64,000 nt of DNA from Lantana camara (taxonomy: Eukaryota > Streptophyta > Magnoliopsida > Lamiales > Verbenaceae): NCBI GenBank assembly GCA_037501455.1, contig CM074865.1, positions 13,896,501 through 13,960,500 on the forward strand, written 5' to 3'. The position numbers and the translations under genes are program-made. Numbering within the stretch: position 1 is the first letter of the stretch; each line of letters opens with the position of its first letter. Shown here in pieces: positions 35,076 to 45,448 of the stretch. Under the pieces are notes generated by a model. The model did not search any database. It saw nothing but the letters and a program-made list of their open reading frames with translations, and was not told the origin of the DNA.

Positions 35076-35597
35076 AAAGTAAAATAATATTTAATAAAAA
35101 AACTATTGTTATTATTTTTCATGGTAAAAATATTATATTTTATTATACAAATTTTATTGTAGAGAAAATATATAATAGTTATAAACAATAATTTTTTTAA
35201 AAGTAAATAAATTATCCTTACCTTTTCATGGGTTTTACCTGTATATATACCCTATAAATTACCTCAATTTTTTTAATTTTAAACCGTGAATTTCCTTCAG
35301 TTTTATTGATTTGTACTGTTAGTGCTAGAAACATGGACATATGTAAATATCTCATAAATATCTCTGGCCTGTGTAAATTTCTTACAACACTTGAAATCTC
35401 CTAGGGGTCTTCCTGTAATATTGTAGGCAGGAAAAGGGGTGTTCCTGTAATATGTAATTTCGGGGTTTAGACATCATCTATAATGGATAAAAAATCGAAG
35501 ATAGGGCTAATTGTGTATAATGACATTGGATCAGTGAAAATTTTCACTAAAAAAATTGAAATAAGACCTTGTTTTGTGTAATGACATTGGATCAGTG

Positions 35598-36539
35598 TGG
35601 TGGTGTAGAAACTGGAAAGGAATTAAAACACCATCACTTTAAGATTTGTTTGGGGGGAGGACCATCACAGGCGTTTGAGCCTTAGGAACTGGTTTCCCAA
35701 AGACCGTGGTTCTTCCAGCTAGGATAACACCAGAGGAGAAAATGCAGTAAGAATGCAAAGATGATAAAGTATGCAGAGCTTGGGAAGAAGAAAATGGAGG
35801 AAAGAGTGCCCAGTTCTGGAGTGTCTGTATGCAGTATGAGTGTGTGTGTGGAGAATCACTTAGGGAATGTGAGTGTAAATCTCATATTTATAAGTTGAGT
35901 GCAAGGGTGTTTTGGGTAATCTGATCAAGTGGTCCCAAACCCAGTGTTGCCCTAGACACGTGGCCCAATGTGGGAGATCTGTGGGAAAGCATCTGTAGGC
36001 CTGCCATAAAGGTGGCTGTAAAGCAATGGTGGTAGGTGCACTGCCAAGTACGGAGTGTCAGAGAGCACTACATGGTTGTTACCGAGGGGCTCGAGGGTCC
36101 AATGAGGGCTCAGGGACCAATGAGGGCTCGAGGGCCCAATGAAGCCTCTCAAGGGTCCAATGAGGGCCCGAGGGACTAGAGGGTCCAATGAGGGCATAGG
36201 GACCAATGAGGGCCCGAGCGACTCGAGGGTCCAATGAGGGCCCGAGAGGCTTGAGGTCCAATGAGGGCCCAGGGACCAATGAGGGCTCGAGGGTCCAATG
36301 AGGGCCCGAGCGACTCGAGGGTCCAGTGAGGGCCCGAGAGGCTTGAGGTCCAATGAGGGCCCGAGGGGCTCGAGGGTCCAATGAAGGCCCGAGCGGAGAC
36401 TTGTAGTTTTGCCAATTGTCAGACTTTAGCCATTTCCAAGTAGTTTATGAGGGCGGTTGAGTTGGCCCAAAAATACAAGTGGCGAATCCATGAGGGCCCA
36501 CGTGTCATGACGTGGCCTCGTTATATTTGTGCTCCGTCA
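35598..36539. mobile_element. 942-bp insertion, probably a solo LTR
   Basis: CAGTG occurs at 35593-35597 and 36540-36544, and copy A of the segmental duplication has an uninterrupted CAGTG at the matching place (~22774). The insertion starts TGGTG and ends CGTCA. The 5-bp duplication with TG...CA ends suits a solo LTR. A TATTTATAAG motif is at ~35884. The right third is a GGGCCCGAG-rich minisatellite. No coding domain is seen. Confidence 0.7.
36084..36396. repeat. GGTCCAATGAGGGCCCGAG minisatellite
   Basis: About a dozen imperfect units of 17-29 bp with the core GGTCCAATGAGGGC, alternating with CGAGGG or AGGGACC spacers. A higher-order repeat of about 92 bp is visible (units starting 36211 and 36303). 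All minus-strand frames are open and spell Gly-Pro-Ser-Leu-rich phantom proteins, which are not genes. Confidence 0.85.
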
Positions 36540-38245
36540 CAGTGTAAAACTCATGATGCATGCACATACACGGTGAAAGGAACAAAAACACTATAAAACA
36601 AATATATTTTAAAATTTACCCGATTGACACCCAAACTCGCAACAAAGATAGTAAAATTTTTTAATTGTTCTGAACGGAAACATTTATTGGATAATATGAT
36701 TGACCTAACTCACCTCCAAAAATTAACTCAAGTAGGGAGAATTGTCAAAATGGAATACATACAAAATAGTTAGAGCACAAAATTTGCAAGAATGAATATT
36801 TGTGGATGGAAAGACAAATTTAAAATAAAAAATTTTTTTTTTTTTTGATGCATATTGAATAATGCGAGATTCGCATATATTGAGTCAATGTGATTTGATT
36901 TAATTCACTTTTAAAGTTAGCTTAAAATAGAAAACTGATCAAATCATTATACATAAAAAATCACAACCTTTAAACTTTCGACACGGGACATTCAACGACC
37001 TTAGTTACACATATTTGTTGTCGACTCTAAATATGGAAAGTGCCTAGAAATTTATTAGGGATAATTACTAGAAAAACCCTATGAAATATAGAAAATGTAA
37101 GATAAATCCTATGTTTAAAAAATTAACATAAAAACCATGTATTTTATAAAAATAGGCATAAAAAACTCTCACTCGTTAATTGAGCCTCACACGCCAAAAA
37201 ATTCAATTTTAACTATAAAAATTACACTTTTTCTCTTCTTTTCAAAAACTATACAAAAATATTTTTTAATAAAAAATTCCAAAAAAATATAGCAGAATAT
37301 AAAAGAAAATATTGAAAAGGATATATAAAAGAAATAAATCATATAAATGCCACAAAAATTCCTATTGGGAAGGAAATGATGAAAGTAAAGATATAAAATC
37401 AAAAGTTAGTAAAAAAATATATCAAAAAGAAATTAATGGATAAAAATTACATATTAAAAAAAATAAATTTAGGACTTATTTGAAAATTTCCATAAATTTT
37501 AGGGCAAAAATTGAAATTATAGAAATTAAAAAACTATGCAGATAATACAAAAAATAATTTTTTTAAAAATAAATTCGCACAACCCGCTCATATAATATAA
37601 TTATCAGACATAAAGTTTTCTATACAAATTTTAGAGAATACAAGATTTTTCATGAGAGTTTTTATAATATAATATTTTTTCTATCCGTTTCGAATAATAC
37701 AACGAACTTAAGTGTATATAAATCAAAATTTTACTACGACATTACGCGCAAAGCCCCATTCAACAAGAATTTTAAATTTCTCAATAGACAATCTAAATGT
37801 TGATGGCAACCAGCAGGCCAAATCTATCAATATAAATTGCAACAGGTCGTATATTTTATCATTTCATGGAGAATAAAGAAAACTCAAAACCGAGATCCCA
37901 TACCGCGAAGGACAAAACATGACACAGAGACGAAAAGGATTTCTTCAACAGGTAAACTTAACCCCACATTTCTGAATTATATTCATAACAAGACCTTTCT
38001 CTCTATTCCTTTATCTTCCAATATACTAGCACTCTTAACAATCCACATAATTAGCTAATATTTCTGATACGTGGCGAACCAATCAAACATAATTAAATTT
38101 ATCTATCTACCTATTAATACAACTGTGTATAGCAATAAACGAGATCGATACACAGGGATTGACAAAATAATTCTTTTTGAATTTTGAGGAAAATAATAAA
38201 AATAACTAAACCAATCAAAAATGAAGCACAAAAAGCAAGAATGCA

Positions 38246-38640
38246 GATCATGTGGACCTCTTCCTCTTTATTTATACCTCACACGCCAGGATCTCTTTTT
38301 CCCATTTACCCTAAATTTTTTCTTATCCTTAGATATTATTTACGTATTGGACACTTCAAAGAGACTCAATTACGGTCCTGAGTCACCAAAAAAAATAAAA
38401 AAAATTACGGTCCTGCTTCTATATTCCTTACCCTCATCCATTCCGAACTGTTCTCTTTAATTAAACCTTCTCTATACCCCGACTCCATCTTATCTATTGC
38501 TTTGACTCTGTTCTCTAAGCGAACAAGATCTCCTAAACGAACAGGATTTCTCGACATGCCCAGTAGGCTCATCTTTTTCACTTATTGTTACCAAATGGCT
38601 TCATCATCTCAATCAAACAATCCATGCACCATCCCCAAAT
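38246..38640 (+). repeat. Noncoding leader of a gypsy-type element
   Basis: This contains a CTCTTTATTTATACC TATA-like motif (~38268) and the blocks shared in inverted order with 4012-4460. It precedes the coding fragment at 38641. I infer an LTR or leader, but no TG...CA boundary or duplicate LTR was found. Confidence 0.4.
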
Positions 38641-39174
38641 ATTACATATCATCCCCTAAAACAGAAGTTTAGAGCATTTTTCCGTATTCCGACATCCTAT
38701 ATGCTGCGTTTTCCCACCGATCACTGATAAATATGAAAAACTATCAGATGACTTCATGCCATTTTATGTCGATCAACTACTTGCTGGCTTGAGGTTTCCA
38801 TTGCACCCTACGTTGTGCCACATCTCCCGCTTTATAGCTCGTTGCGACAAAGTAGCTATAGCACCCGCTGCTCCTCGACTATTCAGTGTCTGCTACCAAG
38901 TCAAATATTACAAACCTTTGTTTTATGTTGCCACATGGTTTCCACGCCTCCCATTGTTGGCCTAAGTGCTTTCAAGAATTCTAAATGGGAGGAGAATTTT
39001 ATCTACATTAAAGCTGATATTCCTTGGGACATCCTCCGAACATATTTGTATAGGTACCCCCATATGTATCGCCCAAACAACAAAAAATTATTCCTTGAAT
39101 TCTCAAATGATATAAAACAACTCAGCTCGCACCCTTTCTACATCCCCGATCCCCGAGTGGCCAGTTTAAGTTAG
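38641..39174 (+). pseudogene. Putative gypsy-type transposase-domain fragment
   Basis: The reading around 38756 gives FYVDQLLAGLRFPLHPTLCH, close to the FxxxxxGLRFPLHP signature of the plant 'putative gypsy-type transposase' domain common in retrotransposon-associated proteins. The frame shifts at ~38955, after which codons to 39174 continue (FIYIKADIPWD...YMRPNNK-like text). A stop near 38668 interrupts the upstream part. Family assignment is from memory of the GLRFPLHP motif. It is a broken transposon gene, not a host gene. Confidence 0.55.
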
Positions 39175-39978
39175 AATTCGTTTCAAAGCTATTACCATGA
39201 ATGACTAAGTCGTGAGTCCTAGCAACTTTTACGAATTAGAAAAGTTTTTATACATGTGCACATAATTGTAATCACACAAAATGCCTTAGTACAAGCAAAA
39301 TAATGTTAATCTAAGATAGATATTTTGGTATACTATTAAAAAATTGTCAATGAATATGTTAAAGAGGATTTACAATGTAGTCAGCTTTCAGGGCATTATC
39401 CGAGCGCATATCTGGTTTTTGCATTTCTCAAGTTCCTTAAAATACAATTTTCAAGAGCTACTAGCGCATCTATGCATATCACGTATTTAGTTTTCAAGCC
39501 AATAAAACTACTAAAAATCTGCTTACATGGTTTATGTAAAACAAGGGGGGGCGGGGGGGGTGTTTCGAGTTGGTGAATCAATGAACTGATATACTCAGAT
39601 TGTTTATGAGGAACAATTCGAAACACGCCAGGTTTGGCCTCTAAAACTGTGTAAAACACTAGTCAAAGAGATTAATTCTCTACCTAACTATTAAACTTAG
39701 GATTTTTAAGAACAACTTTATTAAGCACCAAGTTACAGGACAGGTAGAAGCGGAATACACAGCAGACACACAATCTGGTACTATAAATACCAGTTACAAG
39801 ACTTCTTAGCTCCTTTACAGTAAACTGCCCACCAGAGCATCAACACACAAAACTCAAAAGGTGTAAACACAAAGTTGTTTGTAAATGAAGGCTTCAAGAA
39901 AATCAAACTTCTTCTGCAGTAGGTGCTTTATATATATGCTCTTCCTTGATGACTGTTGGCCCCTTTGAAATAAGAGGG
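39175..39978. other. Noncoding stretch
   Basis: I see nothing convincing. There is a G-rich run (39544-39560) and a CTATAAATACC motif at ~39781 that could be a promoter or an LTR remnant. The 87-codon minus frame (39396-39659) has no recognisable motif. Confidence 0.4.
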
Positions 39979-40326
39979 GAAAATTACAAAATCAGGACAC
40001 TAAGTGACCCCTACTAGCAATTTCGGGACACTAATTTCTCCGGCGACAAAAGTGTGCCAGTAAGTCCCAAAATTTGTCAATTTCAGGACAAAGGTCGCCG
40101 GAGCGTGCTGATGTGGCGCCGGAGTGCTGACGTGGACATACGTGGACATTGACTACCAAAATTTTGTGTCCACGTCAGCACTCCGACACCACATCAGCGG
40201 GCTCCGGAGACCTTTGTCCTGAAATTGACAAATTTTGGGACTTTCTGGTACACTTTTGTCGCTGGAGAAATTACTGTCCCGGAATTGCTAGTAAGGGTCA
40301 CTTAGTGTCCCGATTTTGTAATTTTC
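39979..40326. mobile_element. 348-bp palindromic MITE, copy 1
   Basis: The element is almost a perfect inverted repeat. The left arm starts GAAAATTACAAAATCAGGACA and the right arm ends in the complement. Arms carry GTCCCAAAATTTGTCAATTT, GGACAAAGGTC and GGAGTGCTGACGTGGACA. The loop is only ~25 bp. An identical-length copy lies at 45449-45796 with the loop inverted. No clear target duplication is left. Fold-back MITEs like this can give hairpin RNA. Confidence 0.8.
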
Positions 40327-40440
40327 AAAATATTACCATTTGTCGAAAAAAAGCACAAATTCCTCTCGAATTATAGTACTCTCAAATGAAATGTAGTTCG
40401 ATTTCCACACACTAATCCTTGATTTATTAAGTTGAGCCCC

Positions 40441-40528
40441 CACGTGGACGAATCAGAAGCTGCCACGTGTCATCTATACACGTAGAAACACGTACAAGTT
40501 TGAAGCTTTTCTTGAGCTTATATATATA
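40441..40528 (+). promoter_or_regulatory. Promoter of acidic peptide gene A: two G-boxes and TATA
   Basis: CACGTG occurs at 40441-40446 and 40464-40469 (GCCACGTGTC, an ABRE/G-box-like context), followed by TATATATA at 40519-40528, ~115 bp before the ATG. The equivalent region of gene B keeps the TATA (TATATAAG, 41265-41272) and the GTGGAYGAATC word. Its G-box reads CATGTG at 41135-41140. G-boxes of this kind are bound by bZIP/bHLH factors in ABA or light responses; any such regulation here is inference. Confidence 0.6.
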
Positions 40529-40643
40529 GCAATTGTCTTCCCCTATTTTCTCATCCATCAATATTCAAACTTGTGTGTGTTTGATAACTAAGTTATAAGT
40601 TCCTCTTTTCTTTCCAAACTTTAGGTACATTAGTAAGAGAAAT

Positions 40644-40817
40644 ATGTCTTACCTCTCCAACATCAACAACAATTTGTACAAGATTGACGATGTTGGTAGT
40701 CAAAGCTTCGACGACGAAGGGTACAATTACCCTCTGCCAATGACTAACAACCTGATTGAAAGGGATGGAGATGATGATCAAAATGACGATGGGACATATT
40801 ACCCGCCGACTGCTTGA
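40644..40817 (+). CDS. Small acidic peptide A, 57 residues, family unknown
   Basis: The ORF is below the size usually reported but is well supported. It starts MSYLSN and has FDDEGYNYPLP (22-32) and DDDQNDDGTY (43-52), ending YPPTA. It is Asp/Asn-rich, has no Cys, signal peptide or membrane segment, and is probably disordered. A paralogue at 41399 has the same layout. In the conserved core (GYNYPLP and DDDQNDDGTY) the two genes differ at six codons, all synonymous, which argues for selection on the protein. TATA and G-boxes lie at proper distance upstream. A possible 5'UTR intron acceptor (AACTTTAG) lies at ~40623. The start ATG is the first in the presumed transcript. I do not recognise the family and propose no function. 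Confidence 0.65.
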   Translation: MSYLSNINNNLYKIDDVGSQSFDDEGYNYPLPMTNNLIERDGDDDQNDDGTYYPPTA

Positions 40818-41398
40818 AGATTGCCCTGCGAGAGACCACCTTCATGTTTGTCACGGAAGTGTTCTTTACGGAGTAGATTAATATAAGAAATGTAGCTTTG
40901 TAATGTTATAGACTTATAGTTCGGCATAGGCTAACTAGGAACCTTCGAAGTTTCACTATTTTAACTTTATATAGCTCTATGTAGTTTATGTATCTCAATG
41001 TATATGAGTGAAATATGAGATGAAACACAAATTATGAAAGCAAAGACCCCATTTGAATTTTAGTATTGAAAAATGCAATACTTTAATCTCCAAATTAACA
41101 AAAAAAACCTTGCATCCATGTCAAGTGGAGCTTCCATGTGGATGAATCACGACACAATAGACGGTGTCGGCTCGTCCACATAATTGAGACACAATGAGCA
41201 CACCCTTTCACGTTCAAACCCTAAGCTACCTCACGCTCGGCTGAATTTCGAGCTTTCTTGAGCTTATATAAGTATCTATGGTCTTCACTTGCTATGTCGT
41301 CCATAAAAAATTCAATAAAATATAGTACTACCAAGTGTATCACTAATTATTAATTCCCCCGTTTTCATACTTTAAGGTATATTTTAAGAAGAAAAAAT

Positions 41399-41563
41399 AT
41401 GTCTTCTCTTTCAAACAACAATAACAACTCATTGTACGAAAACGTCGTCCTTAGTGAAGAATTTGGTGACGACGGGTACAATTATCCTCTTCCTGCAATT
41501 GTACCGCTTGAGGGGTTTGGAGATGATGATCAAAATGATGATGGGACGTACGATCACTACTAG
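41399..41563 (+). CDS. Small acidic peptide B, 54 residues, ends in CACTA transposon
   Basis: Paralogue of gene A. It reads MSSLSNNNNN, then FGDDGYNYPLP (22-32) and DDDQNDDGTYD (42-52). The CACTA element begins right after codon 52, and its own first bases CACTACTAG supply His, Tyr and a stop. The product therefore loses only the last few residues (YAPT-type tail). TATATAAG lies at 41265-41272. Before the CACTA insertion, a 115-bp stretch (41451 onward) had been duplicated in tandem, so the original 3' end now lies at 44850-44970. If transcribed, the message would run into the transposon, so stability is doubtful. Function unknown. Confidence 0.55.
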   Translation: MSSLSNNNNNSLYENVVLSEEFGDDGYNYPLPAIVPLEGFGDDDQNDDGTYDHY

Positions 41564-42011
41564 AAAAACGCCATATAGCAACGGATTTAGCAACGGATTT
41601 TGGCCCTATTAGAAACGGATTTAGCAACGAAAATTTTCCGTTGCTATAACCCTCGTGGCTAATCTGTAGCAACGGATTTAGCAACGGATATTAGCAACGA
41701 ACTTATAGCAACGGATTTAGCAACGAATTACTACCCACGGAAATTAGCAACGGTTTTAGCAACGATTTTTTTAGCAACAGATTTAGCAACGGATTTTCCG
41801 TTGCAAACCAACCAATAATTAATTAATTTTCTGCCTTTTTGCAACGGAATTTCCGTTGCAAAATCCGTCGCAAAAACCAATAATTCAAATTAATAAATTA
41901 AAAATTCATTTGCGGGACCCGGATGACCCCACCTAACCGAGCCGAGCCCCAACCGAGCCCACAGGAGCCGAGCCCCACGCGAGCTAACACATTAATTCCA
42001 CATATTCGCAT

Positions 42012-42080
42012 TGGGTAGGAATTGAACCCTGGACCTCATGTGAAGAAGGTTGAACCCCAAACCAGTTGGGCTAACTCAAT
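42012..42080 (-). other. tRNA-like sequence 1 (Pol III A and B boxes)
   Basis: On the minus strand TAGCCCAACTGG (42062-42073) fits a tRNA A box and GGGTTCAATTCCTACC (around 42014-42029) fits a B box, at tRNA-like spacing. Pairing of an acceptor stem is not evident, so it is probably a tRNA pseudogene or SINE head carried by the CACTA element. Confidence 0.4.
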
Positions 42081-42269
42081 TGTTGTTATTGTTATGTAAT
42101 TTTTTATATTTAACCACTGTCAAATATTCATATACTAATTTAAATAATTAAATACTTGTTATCATATATTTTAAATAAAAATATTTTTAAATATATAATT
42201 ATTTATATTATAATACGTATTCCGTTAAAAATTTAAATATTTATTAATTAACTACATATCTCAAGTTTT

Positions 42270-42563
42270 AGTTATGAGATAAAAATATAATGTATATCAA
42301 CTTAAGTATAACTTTTTATGACATACAAAAAAAAGGATGAAAGTTTTACATAACTAAATAATTAGATTTAATTGTTTTTTGAATAAAGAACTTTTATATT
42401 ATATGAAGTATTCACTTATACATTTGTATTATTTAGCAATCGTAATTGAATAACTTAATGAAGAATTATTTTGTTAATATGAAGCATTTATATTTGAATT
42501 TGTAGAATTATATCTAAATATTGAAGAATTATTGTGTTAAATTCAATATAAACCCCAAACATG

Positions 42564-42650
<87 letters not shown>

Positions 42651-43200
42651 GTATATCAACTTAAGTATAAGTTTTTATGACATATAAAAAAAAAAGAAAG
42701 TTTACATAATTAAATAATTAGATTTAGTTGGTGGTTGAATAAAGAACTAATTTTATGTCAATATGAAGTATTCACTTATACATCAGTAAAATAATATCTG
42801 CATTTCGAGAAACTATTGTATTATTTAGCAATCGTAGTTGAATAACTTAATGAAAAATTATTTTATTAATATGAAACATTTATATTTGAATTTGTAGAAT
42901 TATATGTAAATAATGAAGAATTATTGTGTTAAATTCTATATAAACCCCAAGCATGTATATATATGTATATATATAATAGTAATGTATATGAACTTAAGTA
43001 TAAGTTTTTATGACATATAAAAAAAAGATGAAAGTTTACATAATTAAATAATTAGATTTAGTTGGTAGTTGAATAAAGAACTAATTTTATGTCAATATGA
43101 ACTATTCAATTATACATATGTAGAACAATATCTGCATTTTGAGGAACTATTGTATTATTTAGCAATCGTAGTTGAATAACTTAATATAAAGAATTATTTT
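42270..43200. repeat. Tandem ~330-bp degenerate repeats inside CACTA
   Basis: Three blocks start near 42294, 42655 and 42988 with CAACTTAAGTATAA or AACTTAAGTATAAG. Each continues through GACATA, TTACATAA.TAAATAATTAGATTTA, a GAATAAAGAACT word, and GTATTATTTAGCAATCGTA. The first two are separated by an (ATA)n run. They are AT-rich and noncoding. Confidence 0.7.
42563..42648. repeat. (ATA)n microsatellite
   Basis: About 28 uninterrupted trinucleotide units in the CACTA core. Likely length-polymorphic. Confidence 0.95.
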
Positions 43201-43631
43201 CTTAATATGAAACATTTATATTTGAATTTATAGAATTATATCTATACACTGAGGAATTATTGTGTTTCGCAACCGTACATTAGATGTTAAATTAAGAAGT
43301 TTTCTTTTAATATAATGAATTTATATTAAAATTTGTAGAATTAAATCTAAATATTAAGAAATTATTGTGTTATGCAACCGTTACACGTTAAATGAAAAAC
43401 TTTTCTCTTAATATTAATGATTTATAATGTATATTATACACACATATTATATATATGTACGTATATTATATATAAACATATAATATTAATTATTATTTAA
43501 TATTTAAGATATAAGATATATATGTCTATATAAATAACATTGTGTGTGAGTGTATATGTAGATGTGTATATGTTATTATATAATATATATATACTTATAT
43601 ATAATTAACATTGTGTGTGAGTGTATATGTA

Positions 43632-43632
<1 letters not shown>

Positions 43633-43668
<36 letters not shown>
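43633..43668. repeat. (AT)n microsatellite
   Basis: An alternating TA run of over 30 bp in a larger TATA-rich block (43440-43910) of the CACTA core. Confidence 0.85.
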
Positions 43669-43921
43669 GTATATATATTATAAATATTTTATATTTAATT
43701 ATACATAATATACGTTTGTATATAACGTTATATGTATTATAAATATTATATATTTATATATAATATACATATGTATATAATATTATATGTATTATAGATT
43801 ATATAATATTATATAATATATATACGATATATATAATATCAATATATTAAATATTATATAATATTATAATAATAATATATATTGTATAATAAATATATAT
43901 ATACATATATAAAAAAGAGAG

Positions 43922-43990
43922 AGCCTAGGATTGAACCCAGGACCTCATGAAAAGAAAATGAGCATCCAACCAACTTGGATACAATCCGTT
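43922..43990 (-). other. tRNA-like sequence 2 (Pol III A and B boxes)
   Basis: On the minus strand TATCCAAGTTGG (43970-43981) resembles an A box and GGGTTCAATCCTAGG (around 43924-43938) a B box. The stretch between carries CATGAGGTCC, also present in tRNA-like sequence 1, so the two share an origin. Probably nonfunctional. Confidence 0.4.
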
Positions 43991-44835
43991 AGTGTTTTGT
44001 TTCAGTGAAATTTTATTTGACTTTTAAATGCACTTAATGGTTCCGTCCAAAATTTAACGGTTGGGACAAAAAATGTAACAAAATGAAACCAACGGGACTA
44101 TTTTGTCTAATTCTAAAAGAATAGGACCAAAATTGAAAACGACACAATCCTATGGGACCAAAAATGTAATTTGCTCTATTTTTTATTATTCATTTATTTT
44201 TATTCCATATAGCAACGAAAAATCCGTCACTAAATTATAAATATTTTAATTTTTTTTATTCATATGTTTATAGCAACGGATTTTCCGTTGCTAATCTTTT
44301 TTATATTTATTTCTTCCTTATAGCAACGAAAAATCCGTTGCTAAATAGCAACGGATTTTCCGTTGCTAATATTTTAAATATTTGTTTATTTTTATTTCCC
44401 TTTTTCCTTCTATATAGCAACGAAAAATCCGTTGCTAAATTAGCAACGGATTTTTCGTTGCTAATATTTTTTATATTTATTTCTTGTTTTTTTCTTTCAT
44501 ATAGCAACAAAAAATCCGTTGCTAAATAGCAACGGATTTTTTGTTGCAAATATTTATAAATATTATATTATTTTTTATTAGGTTTTTATTTTAATAGCAA
44601 CGAAATTTCCGTCGCTATATATACCAATTTATTTATTTTTTGTATTATTTAATTTTAGCAACGAAAAATCCGTTGCTATTTTTTTTCATAAATAGCAACG
44701 GATTTAGCAACGAAAAATCCGTTGCTAAAGCATTTTGCCACGATTTTTTTTTTCGTTTCTATATCCGTTGCTAAATAGCAACGAATAATTTCCGTTGCTA
44801 AATTTCCGTTGCTATCGGGCGTTTTTCTAGTAGTG

Positions 44836-44970
44836 GATTACGCTCCGACTTAGTGAAGAATTTGGTGACGACGGGTACAATTATCCTCTTCCTGCAATTG
44901 TACCGCTTGAGGGGGATGGAGATGATGATCAAAATGATGATGGGACGTACGATTACGCTCCGACAGCTTG
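44836..44970 (+). pseudogene. Displaced 3' part of acidic peptide gene B
   Basis: After the second GAT target copy, TACGCTCCGAC completes the first 115-bp unit, then TTAGTGAAGAATTTGG starts a second copy of 41451-41554. It ends DDDQNDDGTYDYAPTA and a stop (44968-44970). The unit length of 115 is not a multiple of three, and reading through hits TAG at once, so this copy is not translated from the upstream start. Its GAGGGGGATGGA (unit 1: GAGGGGTTTGGA) is closer to gene A. Confidence 0.65.
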
Positions 44971-45448
44971 AAGATAAGTCTGTAGTGACTAGCTACTGAT
45001 TTTTGTAGTAGAGAGATAAGATAACCTTTATTTTCATCATCTGAATTGGGGTTTTGCACTACTTGAACTACTCTCCTTCATGTTTGTCATGAAAAGTGTT
45101 ATTCATGGAGTGGTGATAACTCGTTATTTCTTCATCTTTATGGTTGAGTTTTATCCCGAATTGTGCTTGAATTGATATTATCTTGAAAGAAATTGATACT
45201 TTATTGTCTTTATTGTAGAATTGGGGCTCGAAGGCGAAATTGAAGTATTTTTAGTCGTTTTATGAAGAAATTCATGCAAACAGGCGGACCTCGAGACTTA
45301 GCCGTGGCATTGCGGATGTTAAAGAGTGCAGCATTGTGCATTAAGAATTATAAGCAATTAGATTGTATGTAACATGCATGCATACACGTTATTAGTGGGG
45401 GGTTGACTTATGTTGATTTGAGTGGGCTGCACATTGCCTCATGATAAA
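44971..45448 (+). other. 3' flank of gene B
   Basis: CCTTCATGTTTGTCATGAA.AGTGTT near 45077-45105 matches the 3' flank of gene A (CCTTCATGTTTGTCACGGAAGTGTT, 40840-40864), so the duplication unit extends past the stop codons. The rest shows no gene. Confidence 0.5.

Larger units (their letters stand above)
35076..38245. repeat. Segmental duplication, copy B
   Basis: Matches 20115-20388 plus 22468-24550. It begins abruptly at the Athila LTR edge, in text equivalent to the distal 5' flank of P450 copy 1. No P450 exon adjoins it, so the third P450 unit expected here is missing. It lacks the MULE of copy A, giving a clean empty site, and contains the 942-bp insertion 35598-36539. No credible gene. 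Confidence 0.85.
41555..44835. mobile_element. CACTA (En/Spm) transposon, nonautonomous, 3281 bp
   Basis: The element begins CACTACTAGAAAAACGCC and ends with the exact complement. GAT at 41552-41554 and 44836-44838 is the 3-bp target duplication. Subterminal regions (41570-41830 and 44210-44830) hold over 20 copies of TAGCAACGGATTT or its complement, often as head-to-head hairpins, the usual transposase-binding pattern of CACTA. The middle (42100-43900) is extremely AT-rich with no transposase, so it depends on an autonomous partner. It has an internal ~400-bp repeat (42270, 42650 and 42975 blocks starting near TATATCAACTTAAGTATAA) and two tRNA-like motifs. Confidence 0.95.

Noticed and set aside
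35952..36415. Three overlapping minus-strand ORFs rich in Gly, Pro, Ser and Trp
   Set aside because: All frames are open because of the minisatellite; no motifs, no start context, no homology expected.
41570..44830. Regular repeats resembling a CRISPR array
   Set aside because: They are CACTA subterminal repeats with irregular spacing and inverted pairs, inside clear TIRs and a 3-bp TSD, in plant DNA.
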